The notes: a model not told the origin generated them from the sequence alone. A DNA stretch of 29,082 bases from Halovenus sp. (GCA_003551945.1 PUNZ01000041.1:1-29082); one strand, 5' to 3'. Positions 1-8,009 are shown, counted from the stretch's first letter. Numbers and translations: made by a program.

Positions 1-416
1 CGACCGACTGCGGAGTTGTTATTCTCGATTGCGTTGAGGATGAGGCCAACCGTTGCCGTAATGACTGCCCAAGCGAAGAGTTTCCACTTGACAGCCCACG
101 CAGCAGCCATTCCGCGCTTCAAGTTCGGTTCGTCACCCTCGAACACCTGGCGCGACTCATACACCAGTGCGGCGGTGAAAAAGACGGTGATGAACGTGGT
201 CAGGAAATAGCCAATGAAGAAAATGACTGCTGCCGGAGCCATACTCCCTGTCAACTCGATAACGCCGAATATCGAGCCAAACCAGAGAACGAAAAACGCG
301 ATTGCGCTAATTCCACTGAGGATCGGAAAAAGAACAAGTCTCGGATGATTTTTCAGGACGACGAGACTGTCTTTTAACAGCCCAAACCCCCGTTTCGCTC
401 GGTCAAGGATATTCAT
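1..416 (-). CDS. DUF6159-like integral membrane protein (partial, 3' end outside window)
   Basis: The reading frame is open from the ATG at 416 to the left edge of the window, giving 138 residues without a stop. It begins MNILDRAKRGFGLLKDSL, followed by a basic/polar NHPRL segment and then hydrophobic stretches (roughly residues 27-50, 58-80 and 110-130) that look like transmembrane helices. The pattern of an amphipathic N-terminus, a short 'hP-L-FP' segment and several helices is what I remember of the haloarchaeal DUF6159 membrane family, whose function is unknown. A TATA-like TGTGTTTATACC on the minus strand (about 441-451) is centred 25-30 bases before the ATG, supporting this start and a leaderless transcript. 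The missing C-terminus prevents a firmer assignment. Confidence 0.75.
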   Translation of the reverse strand, partial: MNILDRAKRGFGLLKDSLVVLKNHPRLVLFPILSGISAIAFFVLWFGSIFGVIELTGSMAPAAVIFFIGYFLTTFITVFFTAALVYESRQVFEGDEPNLKRGMAAAWAVKWKLFAWAVITATVGLILNAIENNNSAVG

Positions 417-495
417 GTCGAGGGGTTGCGCACCATCAGGTATAAACACATAGGGACGTTTCCACTGGAGAGACACCGGTACGAAGAAACCACTG

Positions 496-903
496 TTATT
501 GTTCGACAGCCGTAGCATCCGCATCCACACGCTCTGCACTGGCTGTGGCAGTGAAGTTTACGTACACCGCCTCCTGTGACTCTCCATCCATCTCAACTTC
601 TGTGGATGCCGAATCAATAGCTCGGTCTTCACCGACGAGCGTCTCGACCGAGACGGAAACGCGTCCGGAGCCGACACCAACGTTGTGGACGAGTACGCGG
701 ACTTCGACCTCATCGTCCGGAAGTACCTCCTCTATTGGTGGGTCGGCGTCCGCTCTCACAACCCGGGGTTCCGGCGGCGGGTCTTCCTCACCAAACGGGG
801 CAGCGCCGCCGAGACACCCCGAGAGACCAGCAGTAACCGAAACAGCGGCGAACGATGCTGTTTTTGTGAACGCTCGCCGGGTAGTATCCGAATCATTGCC
901 CAT
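496..903 (-). CDS. Tat-exported lipoprotein, CARDB-like small domain
   Basis: The protein has 135 residues. The N-terminus has a twin-arginine signal (TRRAFTKTA, residues 8-16), a hydrophobic stretch and a lipobox-like LSGC (Cys at about residue 30), as in haloarchaeal Tat lipoproteins anchored to the outer face of the membrane. The mature part is an acidic linker (EEDPPPEP) followed by a predicted beta-rich segment (about residues 45-125: EVEVRVLVHNVGVGSGRVSVSVE... then QEAVYVNFTATA). This resembles CARDB/DUF11-type extracellular beta-sandwich domains. Such domains are usually structural or adhesion modules, and no catalytic motif is visible. It stands alone between a membrane protein gene on the same strand and the divergent heme operon. 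Function is unknown. Confidence 0.75.
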   Translation of the reverse strand: MGNDSDTTRRAFTKTASFAAVSVTAGLSGCLGGAAPFGEEDPPPEPRVVRADADPPIEEVLPDDEVEVRVLVHNVGVGSGRVSVSVETLVGEDRAIDSASTEVEMDGESQEAVYVNFTATASAERVDADATAVEQ

Positions 904-1056
904 AGATGTACTGCGGTTTCAGTACCTAAGAAAACGCGGATTGACGATTCAGCCCCTCAACTAAAGCCCGTTCAGATGCTAAGCAAGAAGCAGAAAATAG
1001 CGCTCAAGAGCGGAGAGAGAGCAGTTGCATGGAGTTGGGAATAAGCGACAGACATA

Positions 1057-1066
1057 GGTTTATCTA
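1057..1066 (+). promoter_or_regulatory. TATA box of the heme operon
   Basis: GGTTTATCTA contains a haloarchaeal TATA-like TTTATC about 20-24 bases before the ATG at 1082. The transcript would start at or next to that ATG, which favours it over the in-frame TTG at 1076. Confidence 0.5.
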
Positions 1067-1081
1067 GTCCAATTTTTGTCT

Positions 1082-2128
1082 ATGAGTACTGGCGTAGTTG
1101 TGCTGAACTTTGGCGAGCCCGGAGAACCGGAGCGCGAGCGTGTTCTTGACTACCTCGAGCGGATTTTCTATGCAAACGCAAATCTCGAAGATGCAGAGAC
1201 GGAAGCGGAGGCCAGAGAACGCGCTCGGCAGTTAGCAAAACGGCGGCTGCCAGGACTAATGGAAGAGTACGAGGCGATAGGCGGGTCACCGCTCATCGAA
1301 CAGGCAACTGCACAGGCGGATATGCTTGAAACGGCACTCACGGACCGTGGCTATGACATCACGACCTACAACGGGATGTTGTATACGGAGCCGCTGATTC
1401 CAGACGCCGTGGCCGAAGCCCACTCGGATGGGGTCGAGAAGCTCATTGGACTACCAATTTTCCCACTGTGTGGCCCTTCAACGAACGTGCTTGCACTGGA
1501 CGAGATGGAGGACGCAGTTGCTGACCTCGATTGGGATGTCGATGTTCAAGGCATCACCGGCTGGCACAAACATCCAACATACAACCGGGTTCGAGCTGAT
1601 GGTATCGCACGCTATCTCGATGAGAACGGACTTGACCCGAACAACGAAGATACCGCCTTTGTCTTTTCAGCCCACGGAACACCGCTGCATTATCTCGAAG
1701 AGGGAAGCCGATACGATATCTACGTTGAGGAGTTCTGTGACGTCATCGCCTCAATGCTCGGTATCGAGGACTATTACCTTGGTTACCAGAACCATTCGAA
1801 CCGCGGCATTCCGTGGACGGAGCCGGAAACCGAAGACCTTGTTGAAGAACTCGACCACGACCGAGTGATTGTCGACCCGGTGAGTTTCCTCCACGAACAG
1901 AGCGAGACGCTCTCGGAACTCGATGTTGAACTCGAGGAGGACGCAATCGATGAGGGACAAGAGCTGTATCGCGTCCCCATACCCCACGACGACGAGCGCT
2001 TGGGAGCGGTCTTTGCCGACTTGGTTGAACCGATAATTGCCGATTTCGAACCCGAGTACTACCAGATGCGACAGTGCCAGTGTCGCGATAAGCCAAACAC
2101 AATGTGTCTGAACGCCCCACGTGAGTAA
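1082..2128 (+). CDS. hemH: Ferrochelatase (protoporphyrin or coproporphyrin), candidate [2Fe-2S] type
   Basis: The 348-residue protein inserts Fe2+ into a porphyrin, the last or second-last step of heme synthesis. It begins VVVLNFGEP (residues 5-13), the usual N-terminal ferrochelatase strand. The catalytic His is H198 in FSAHGTP, and the acidic metal-site pair is H271/E275 in SFLHEQSETLSELDVE, matching the family's H...E-T-L-x-E-L-D signature. Four cysteines are placed as in Fe-S ferrochelatases: C130 (FPLCGPST, aligning by eye with human C196) and a C-terminal C332-x-C334-x7-C342. I chose the ATG at 1082 over the TTG at 1076 because of the TATA spacing. Only two bases separate it from the next gene, a flavoprotein oxidase, so the pair is an operon. 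Whether the substrate is protoporphyrin IX or coproporphyrin III cannot be read from the sequence. Confidence 0.93.
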   Translation: MSTGVVVLNFGEPGEPERERVLDYLERIFYANANLEDAETEAEARERARQLAKRRLPGLMEEYEAIGGSPLIEQATAQADMLETALTDRGYDITTYNGMLYTEPLIPDAVAEAHSDGVEKLIGLPIFPLCGPSTNVLALDEMEDAVADLDWDVDVQGITGWHKHPTYNRVRADGIARYLDENGLDPNNEDTAFVFSAHGTPLHYLEEGSRYDIYVEEFCDVIASMLGIEDYYLGYQNHSNRGIPWTEPETEDLVEELDHDRVIVDPVSFLHEQSETLSELDVELEEDAIDEGQELYRVPIPHDDERLGAVFADLVEPIIADFEPEYYQMRQCQCRDKPNTMCLNAPRE

Positions 2129-2130
2129 TC

Positions 2131-3447
2131 ATGAAAGTAGGAATCGTTGGCGCAGGGATTACTGGGCTTGCGCTCACCCACTATCTCGCCAAACAGGGAA
2201 TCGAGAGCGTCACGTTCGAAGCCGATGACGAGCCCGGTGGCGTGATTCGCTCACGCACGGTCGACGGCCACGTCATCGAACCAGGACCACAGCGAATGCG
2301 AAAAACACCCGGTGTTGTCGAGTTAGCCGAGAAAGCAGGCATCGCTGAGGAGATTATCGAGGCGAACGAAGGAGAGCTTTACGTCTACGCAAACGGCGAA
2401 CTTGGCGAGGCACCGATTACCAAACGACAGTTTTTCACGACGGACTTGCTCTCAGTACGCGGAAAAGCACGGATGCTCGCGGAGCCGCTCACGAAACCGG
2501 GGAGCCCCCAGGAGACAGTTGAGGAAGTGTTCGTCCGGAAGTTTGGTAGGGAGGCCTACGAGCATTTCATTGGCCCACTGTACGGTGGTATCTACGGCTC
2601 GGACCCCGCAGAGATGCCCGCAGCGTTCGCGCTTGAAAGCCTGCTTGAGCGTGAAAAAGAGACGAAGAGTTTGCTCCGTGCGTTCCTCCAGCGGGTGAAC
2701 CAGGGCCACACCGCCGCACCGATGTCCTTTACAGATGGGAATCAGCAGTTGCCGAATGCACTGACTGAAGCGTACGACGACCGAATCGAGCTCTCGACGC
2801 CGGTCAAGGCAATCCATGCCGACGACCGCTATGTCATCGAAACCCCGAACGGCAGCGAAGCGTTCGACCGGATTGTGATTACCGCGGATGCAAAAGCAAC
2901 CGCGGAGATGCTGTCGCCGCTCGAAGCTGACGGGCTCGCTTCAGGGCTTGATGGCCTCCGAGACTTGCGATACAACCCACTGGCACAGGTCTTTTTGCAG
3001 GCAGACCACGACTATCCTGGGAAGGGATATCAGGTCGGCTACAACGAAGACCTCCATACGCTTGGCTCGTCGTGGAACGAGAACATGTTCGACAGAGATG
3101 GTGCCCAGACCGTCTTTCTCGGCGGTATGCACGAACCGGAGATTGTCGAAGAGTCAGATGACACACTAGCAGAGATTGCGCGCGAAGAGTTCGAAGCGGT
3201 CGTCGGCTGCGAGGCAACAGTCATCGATGTGGCCCGTCTCAAACCAGGATTTCCCGCCTGGGATACGAGCTGGTGGGCACTCGAAGACCTCGAACTGCCA
3301 GATGGGGTGACGCTGGCAACGAACTACACCGCACGGATGGGCGTGCCAAGTCGTGTTAAAGAGGCACGTGAACTTGCCGAACAGTTCGCACAGCAAGCAA
3401 CAGCTGACGATTCACAACAGGAAACAGCAGTCGCGGCGACGACATAG
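2131..3447 (+). CDS. hemG: Protoporphyrinogen/coproporphyrinogen oxidase-like FAD enzyme
   Basis: This 438-residue flavoprotein starts with the dinucleotide-binding motif VGAGITGL (residues 6-13). An acidic strand end (FEADDEPGG) and the GxxxxSxxxxGxxxxxGP-like segment (GGVIRSRTVDGHVIEPGPQ) follow, all typical of the HemY/monoamine-oxidase fold. The C-terminal FAD segment is also present (ATNYTARMGVPSRVKEARELAEQ, about residues 395-417), as is a central PPO-like region (EAYEHFIGPLYGGIYGSDPAEM). The reaction would be six-electron oxidation of a porphyrinogen to the porphyrin, feeding the ferrochelatase two bases upstream. No signal peptide or TM helix is evident. HemY-type enzymes act on protoporphyrinogen and CgoX-type on coproporphyrinogen; the two cannot be separated by inspection. 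The symbol is given in the general sense used for the prokaryotic oxygen-dependent enzyme. Confidence 0.85.
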   Translation: MKVGIVGAGITGLALTHYLAKQGIESVTFEADDEPGGVIRSRTVDGHVIEPGPQRMRKTPGVVELAEKAGIAEEIIEANEGELYVYANGELGEAPITKRQFFTTDLLSVRGKARMLAEPLTKPGSPQETVEEVFVRKFGREAYEHFIGPLYGGIYGSDPAEMPAAFALESLLEREKETKSLLRAFLQRVNQGHTAAPMSFTDGNQQLPNALTEAYDDRIELSTPVKAIHADDRYVIETPNGSEAFDRIVITADAKATAEMLSPLEADGLASGLDGLRDLRYNPLAQVFLQADHDYPGKGYQVGYNEDLHTLGSSWNENMFDRDGAQTVFLGGMHEPEIVEESDDTLAEIAREEFEAVVGCEATVIDVARLKPGFPAWDTSWWALEDLELPDGVTLATNYTARMGVPSRVKEARELAEQFAQQATADDSQQETAVAATT

Positions 3448-3524
3448 GACCCCGGTCTTTTCAACGGCAGTACGTCTCGCGAATCGAGATTACGAGCGGG
3501 TAGACACAGAGCCGGTATTACCCC

Positions 3525-4343
3525 TCATACCATTCCGACAGCCTGGAAATACTGATTGGCGAACACGAGTGCGTTCCAGATTGCGTGGGCGATAATTGGG
3601 ACGATGATGTTTCCGGAGTACTCATACAGCAGACCAAGGAGACTCCCAGAGATGAACAGAATTACCAGGACGGCAGCGACTCCCTCCCCACCAGCGAGTG
3701 CCGGAATATGAAACAGCGAAAAGATTGCACCAGCAATGAGTATCCCTGGCATAATTCCGTAGGCACGCCGAAATAGACCCTGTATAACACCACGAAAGAG
3801 CAGTTCTTCAGCAGGCCCAGTAAAGAGAAACTGCATCGGAATTAACACCAAGAAGAGTTCCGGATTAGCCTGCCCACGCTCAACGGTGACGTTCTCTGCA
3901 GTTTCAAAGCCAAGGAGGTCCATCACGAACTCCAGAGAAAGCATTACCGCAATCAGAAGAACCGTCCCGCCGACGATGAGCAGGAGGTCGGAGCGAGTTG
4001 GGAGACGAAGGCCAACGAGGCCATCTGCGCGCCAGAGGAGATACCAAATCGAGACTCCGATAAACGCGAGAAACTGGAGTGCAGACGTGCTAACATCGAA
4101 CAAAATTGGTGTGGACGCTTCAGTGAAGCCACTTCCCGCAAGCAGACTGGTTCCCAAGACGATGAAGATATTTGCGGCAACAAGCGCACCAAACAACACT
4201 AACGCTGCATGAAAGACCGCAGCAAAGCGACTGTCCGTGTCACCATATGTAACGAGCGGGCGACCGCCAAATCTCCCCTCTCCCCCGTTAATGTTCGCGG
4301 TAAAGGCGTCGCTGAACGATGGGAAGGGATTGAACGAACCCAT
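3525..4343 (-). CDS. CPBP-family intramembrane metalloprotease (Abi/Rce1-like)
   Basis: From the ATG at 4343 the protein has 272 residues with multiple hydrophobic helices. The three diagnostic motifs of CPBP proteases are present: EELLFR (E179, E180, R184), FSLFH (H212) and HAIWN (H253, N257). These would form a metal site within the membrane. Family members process prenylated proteins (Rce1) or act in bacteriocin self-immunity or protein maturation, but the substrate here is unknown. The frame is open up to 4442, but residues before 4343 are not membrane-like. A TATA-like CTTAAC on the minus strand near 4403 would put the transcript start inside that extension. It is convergent with the heme operon and divergent from tyrA. 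Confidence 0.88.
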   Translation of the reverse strand: MGSFNPFPSFSDAFTANINGGEGRFGGRPLVTYGDTDSRFAAVFHAALVLFGALVAANIFIVLGTSLLAGSGFTEASTPILFDVSTSALQFLAFIGVSIWYLLWRADGLVGLRLPTRSDLLLIVGGTVLLIAVMLSLEFVMDLLGFETAENVTVERGQANPELFLVLIPMQFLFTGPAEELLFRGVIQGLFRRAYGIMPGILIAGAIFSLFHIPALAGGEGVAAVLVILFISGSLLGLLYEYSGNIIVPIIAHAIWNALVFANQYFQAVGMV

Positions 4344-4462
4344 GGAATCAGGTTTTGCTGACGAATCACCGGACACGATAGCGAGTGTTGGATTCGGGAT
4401 GGTTAAGTGATTCCGATACATCCGGATTGCACCGGCACGCAAGCAGTACTGACTGTTCCGAA

Positions 4463-4473
4463 CCGCTTTTACT
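4463..4473 (+). promoter_or_regulatory. TATA box of tyrA
   Basis: CCGCTTTTACT lies about 27 bases before the ATG at 4497, the spacing of a leaderless haloarchaeal promoter. It decides the start in favour of MKALVVGAG over the upstream ATG at 4407. Confidence 0.5.
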
Positions 4474-4496
4474 GGCTCCTACGCAACAACAGAGCA

Positions 4497-5261
4497 ATGA
4501 AGGCACTCGTTGTCGGGGCAGGAGCGATGGGACGGTGGGTCGGCGAGGTGTTGGGAACGCTCGATGACACACCAGCGGTTTCGTTCGTTGATACCGAGAG
4601 AGAAACGGCAGCGGAAGCAGCGAGAATGCTCGGCGGGGAAGCAGTCTCAACCGAAACAACGGAATCGTACGATATCGTTGCGGTGGCTGTCCCAATCCCC
4701 GTTGTTGGTGACGCTATTGCCGCGTACGGGCCACTCGCGACGGAGGCCATTCTGGATGTCTCAGGCGTCATGGCTGAACCAGTGACTCAGATGGGCCGCG
4801 TCGCTCCCGACTGTGAGCAAGCAAGCTATCATCCACTGTTTGCTCCCGAGAACGAACCAGGAAACATCCCCGTTGTTAGCACAAATACCGGACCCATCAT
4901 CGACGCCGTCACTGACGCACTCACCCGCCGAAACAACCACGTTTTCGAAACAACGGCTGACCAACACGATAGTGCAATGGAAACCGTTCAGGCCCGCACC
5001 CATGCCGCTGTTCTCGCATTTGCAATGGCAAGCCAGGAGGTCTCACCGGTCTTTCATACACCGATTTCAAGCGAACTTACTCGCCTTGCAAAGCAAGTGA
5101 CAAGCGGTGAATCGCGTGTCTATGCCGATATCCAGGAGACGTTCGACGGGGCAACTGACGTTGCGGCAGCGGCAGAGCAGATTGCACAGGCCGACAGAGA
5201 GCAGTTTCAAGAACTCTATGATGAGCTAAGCGGACGTGTCTCCGAGACGAAACCGCAGTGA
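4497..5261 (+). CDS. tyrA: Prephenate/arogenate dehydrogenase family protein
   Basis: The 254-residue protein begins with a Rossmann motif, VVGAGAMGRWVG (residues 5-16), and an acidic residue at the end of strand 2 (VDTERE), favouring NAD+. The mid-region VAVPIPVVGDAI, LDVSGVMAEPV and SYHPLFAPE is the TyrA pattern; the HP-L-F-P segment corresponds to the conserved HPMFGP of prephenate dehydrogenases. The helical C-terminal half matches the dimerisation domain. The enzyme would oxidatively decarboxylate prephenate to 4-hydroxyphenylpyruvate for tyrosine synthesis in the cytoplasm. No chorismate mutase or ACT domain is fused. It is transcribed alone from its own leaderless promoter, divergent from the CPBP protease. 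Confidence 0.85.
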   Translation: MKALVVGAGAMGRWVGEVLGTLDDTPAVSFVDTERETAAEAARMLGGEAVSTETTESYDIVAVAVPIPVVGDAIAAYGPLATEAILDVSGVMAEPVTQMGRVAPDCEQASYHPLFAPENEPGNIPVVSTNTGPIIDAVTDALTRRNNHVFETTADQHDSAMETVQARTHAAVLAFAMASQEVSPVFHTPISSELTRLAKQVTSGESRVYADIQETFDGATDVAAAAEQIAQADREQFQELYDELSGRVSETKPQ

Positions 5262-5283
5262 GTAAATAGCTACCTTTGAGGGA

Positions 5284-5298
5284 AATAATATTTATACC
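5284..5298 (+). promoter_or_regulatory. TATA box of the Rsm22-family gene
   Basis: The AT-rich block AATAATATTTATACC gives an archaeal TATA box. A start 24-28 bases downstream would fall close to the ATG of a tiny upstream ORF at 5313, leaving a leader of about 30-35 bases before the main gene. Confidence 0.6.
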
Positions 5299-5312
5299 TT
5301 CGAAGGAATGAA

Positions 5313-5348
5313 ATGCCTAATCAGTCTCCAGCGGTTGGCTACATCTGA
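5313..5348 (+). other. Candidate 11-codon upstream ORF
   Basis: ATG at 5313 encodes MPNQSPAVGYI and stops with TGA at 5346-5348, directly against the ATG at 5349 (TGAATG). It is in frame with the main gene. It would be the first ATG on the transcript if transcription starts where the TATA box predicts. It could be chance or a reinitiation device. Confidence 0.3.
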
Positions 5349-6842
5349 ATGAACGACGAACAGCGTGAGCAGATACGAGATAACGCCCGCTATCTCCGCC
5401 AAGTGCGGCCCATCGACGCAGAGGAAATCTGTGAGTATGTCGAGGGGACCCCGCATCCAGCAGTGGTGCGACAGGTACTCCGCGAGGAAGCGCTCGAACT
5501 TGGTCTAATCGAACGCGATGACGGTATATTTGAGCCAGTAGCAGAAGAACCAGTTTCCGTCGAGTTTGCAGGTATCAACGGGTTGCCCCAGGAGATTCAC
5601 CAAGCGGTTGAAGAACTGCTGGTGGCGGAATATGGGGCTGGCTGGCCGGATGGCCGCTCGGGCGATGCTCTCCGCAGTGCTATTCGGGAGTTTAAACAAC
5701 GATATCTCACCGGTGAAGAGGTCACCTACGAGACAGAGACCGCACTCGGCTACGCCATCTATCACCTCCCCGCGTATTTTGCGACCGTCCAGTACGTGTT
5801 TGCGGAACTCATTGCAGACGGATTGGTCCCATCTCATCTCCGGATTCTCGATGTTGGAGCAGGGGTTGGCGGCCCTGCACTCGGTCTTGACCGGCTGCTA
5901 CCTGAAGAGACACTCGTTGACTACCACGCAGTAGAGCCAAGCGCTGCGGTCGACGTGTTAAAGCCGTTGCTTGAGCGGACCGACCAGAACTTTCACTGCT
6001 CCGTTCACCAACAGCCAATCGAGGAGTTCGAACCGACGAATGCATTCGATATTGTGCTCTTTGCGAACGTGTTATCCGAGCTTGAAACCCCAGCAGCAAC
6101 GCTCGAAGCAGCGACTGAATGGATAACAGAGGATGGGACAGTTGTCGCTATTGCCCCTGCCGACCGGAAAACAGCAACTCGGCTCAGACAGCTCGAGCGC
6201 GATATCGAGCAACGGGCAGATGCGACTGTATATGCCCCAACCGTTCGACTATGGCCGGGTGAGACACCAAGCAGCGAATCATGGTCGTTCACGCGCAAGC
6301 CTGACCTCGAAACACCGGAAATGCAAGCCCGACTGGATACTGGTGCGCGCGCCAGACCACCAGACCAATTCGAAACTGTCGAAAATTCGGATGCGACCCA
6401 GACAGACGGTGAATCCGAGGGCATTCGCACGACACGAAAGCCAGGTGATGGCGAGTTTGTCAACGTTGATATTCAGTATGCATACTCGTTATTACGAACT
6501 GATGGAACCCAGTCGATCGAGTTTACGCCGAGTGAACGCCGTTTCGCAGCGTTTCGCAACACCGAGAACCACGTCACCGACCGCATCGATTGTGTGGCAC
6601 TCAAATTGAGCCATAACTTGGCGGAGAATGGAAATCCGCTGTACTTGCTCGGCGACGGTAGTCAAGCGATTGACCACTTTGCCGTTCTCACCGAACCATC
6701 GGCGCTCAACGAAGCTCTCGAGCGGGCAGCATACGGTGACTTGCTTTCCTTTGAGAACGTCCTCGTCCTCTGGAACGATGACGAAGGAGCCTACAATCTG
6801 GTCGTTGACGGAGAGACCTTTGTTGAGCGGATTCCGGTCTGA
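5349..6842 (+). CDS. Rsm22-family (METTL17-like) ribosomal small-subunit methyltransferase homologue
   Basis: The protein has 497 residues. Residues 1-65 form a winged-helix-like N-terminus (AVVRQVLREEALELGLIER). Residues 128-155 (YETETALGYAIYHLPAYFATVQYV) match the tYa..R.P..y..v signature ahead of the Rsm22 methyltransferase domain. The SAM site is LRILDVGAGVGGPAL (164-178), followed by an acidic EPS at strand 2 (E196). Rsm22/METTL17 proteins bind the mitochondrial small subunit and, in the mitochondrial members, carry an Fe-S cluster. Here the corresponding Cys-rich loop appears as APTVRLWPGETPSSESWSF (residues 296-314) and has no cysteine. The C-terminal part (about 370-497) is a haloarchaeal extension I do not recognise. 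The gene has its own promoter and is convergent with a Tat lipoprotein gene. Confidence 0.8.
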   Translation: MNDEQREQIRDNARYLRQVRPIDAEEICEYVEGTPHPAVVRQVLREEALELGLIERDDGIFEPVAEEPVSVEFAGINGLPQEIHQAVEELLVAEYGAGWPDGRSGDALRSAIREFKQRYLTGEEVTYETETALGYAIYHLPAYFATVQYVFAELIADGLVPSHLRILDVGAGVGGPALGLDRLLPEETLVDYHAVEPSAAVDVLKPLLERTDQNFHCSVHQQPIEEFEPTNAFDIVLFANVLSELETPAATLEAATEWITEDGTVVAIAPADRKTATRLRQLERDIEQRADATVYAPTVRLWPGETPSSESWSFTRKPDLETPEMQARLDTGARARPPDQFETVENSDATQTDGESEGIRTTRKPGDGEFVNVDIQYAYSLLRTDGTQSIEFTPSERRFAAFRNTENHVTDRIDCVALKLSHNLAENGNPLYLLGDGSQAIDHFAVLTEPSALNEALERAAYGDLLSFENVLVLWNDDEGAYNLVVDGETFVERIPV

Positions 6843-6944
6843 GAGGACTGGACAGACGCCATAGCACAATTTCGCTGTCCTGGGATCGCGGTTATGATAC
6901 CCAAAGTACGCATCAGGTAGTTCGATAAGGAATAGATTGCGGCT

Positions 6945-7592
6945 TCAAATATCGTCAGGGTCAACCGGATGTTCAATCCCGTCAGTCAGTATATCGACGT
7001 TATCAGTTTCATCAATCGCTTCCGGGTGGGCTGCAAAAATTACAATTAAGTCACCATCATTCGTCAGCGAACCAAGGTGAAGTCGGACATCGATGTCTCC
7101 CTGCTCAGTTTGTGCGTGAAACTCCTGTATCTCGACCGTTTCGCCAAGCGTTTCAACGTCTCTGCTCCCCGCTTTTTCGATGTCTTCCAGCCCTTCAAAC
7201 TCCGAGCGGGAGCTCATTTCGGAAAGCAACTCTTCCGTGTCAATCTGTTCGAGTGGATTGACATCCCGACCTGCAACGGAAACGGTTGGTGTCGAAAAGA
7301 GGAGATATCGAATCGGATTTGAAAGGTCAAGATCGAGGTCACCGCCGTAACCGTACTCAACGAGCCAGTTTGTGAGTGAAACATCTTGGCTCAACGCACC
7401 GACGTCGACCGTCTCCGAAAGCGTCTGTTCATCCGTCCGCTCATGACTGTAGCCGGTCTCGGAAAGCGCCTCCTCACCTACGATTGCCGGTTTTGCTTCG
7501 TCGCTAAGAACGTCTTCAAGCAGCGAACACCCGGCAAGGGAAACTGCCCCACCTGCTGCCAACGTGGCAATAACCCGTCGTCGAGAAATCAT
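6945..7592 (-). CDS. Tat-exported lipoprotein, DUF6517-like
   Basis: From the ATG at 7592 the protein has 215 residues. It opens MISRRRVIATLAAGGAVSLAGC: a twin-arginine motif, a hydrophobic core and the lipobox Cys at residue 22. The mature region (YSHERTDEQTLSETVDVG..., then VSLTNWLVEY, FSTPTVSVAGRDVNPL and a C-terminal VRLHLGSLTNDGDLIVIFAAHPEAID) resembles the haloarchaeal DUF6517 family as I remember it, whose function is unknown. A TATA-like CAATAGCTATACG on the minus strand (about 7615-7626) sits about 28 bases before the ATG, favouring this start over the longer frame to 7679. A GGAG lies just before the ATG as well. It would be anchored on the cell surface. Confidence 0.72.
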   Translation of the reverse strand: MISRRRVIATLAAGGAVSLAGCSLLEDVLSDEAKPAIVGEEALSETGYSHERTDEQTLSETVDVGALSQDVSLTNWLVEYGYGGDLDLDLSNPIRYLLFSTPTVSVAGRDVNPLEQIDTEELLSEMSSRSEFEGLEDIEKAGSRDVETLGETVEIQEFHAQTEQGDIDVRLHLGSLTNDGDLIVIFAAHPEAIDETDNVDILTDGIEHPVDPDDI

Positions 7593-7656
7593 AACTCCCT
7601 CTAGCAGTGTGTAGCGTATAGCTATTGTGGCGACCACTGTGCTAGACACTCTTCGC

Positions 7657-7866
7657 TTATTCCAAATACCCGAGGTCACGGAGCTGTGAGGTGATTTCTT
7701 CGAACTCCGCCTCCGTCAATTTGCCGCGGCGCTGGTGTTGGATGACGATACTCCGGAGTAAAAATCGGACGAGGTCGCTCGTACTCTGAAAGCTTGTTCC
7801 TTCGATTGTCTCCTCTACTCGCTCTGCGAGTTCCTTTGGGATGGAAACGGTGGTGTAGTCGGTCAT
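7657..7866 (-). CDS. Ribbon-helix-helix (CopG/MetJ-like) DNA-binding protein
   Basis: From the ATG at 7866 the protein has 69 residues. TDYTTVSIPKELAERVEE is the classic RHH beta-strand plus first helix, and SFQSTSDLVRFLLRSIVIQH supplies the second helix. Such proteins bind DNA as dimers and usually act as repressors or antitoxins. The tail (KLTEAEFEEITSQLRDLGYLE) is acidic and could contact a partner. A minus-strand TATA (TTCCTATATT, about 7890-7900) is centred about 27 bases before this ATG, so the longer start at 7914 is unlikely. Its 3' end lies 65 bases before the start of the same-strand lipoprotein gene. No toxin gene is adjacent, so a stand-alone regulator is the simpler reading. Confidence 0.8.
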   Translation of the reverse strand: MTDYTTVSIPKELAERVEETIEGTSFQSTSDLVRFLLRSIVIQHQRRGKLTEAEFEEITSQLRDLGYLE

Positions 7867-8009
7867 GCGACCATCATAACGGAGCGAACCAATATAGGAA
7901 TTATCGTACGTCATTAGAGACCATTCAGTGGGTTGGCCAGCGAGAATCTCTGGACAGTTGCAAAACTCCCTAGAGGCGTTGATATCGGAGAAAACGACAA
8001 AACGGACGA

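Noticed and set aside
545..964. 139-residue plus-strand frame opposite the Tat lipoprotein gene
   Set aside because: It is the complement of a gene with a clear Tat signal and lipobox. The sequence is Ser/Thr/Arg-rich, a shadow pattern.
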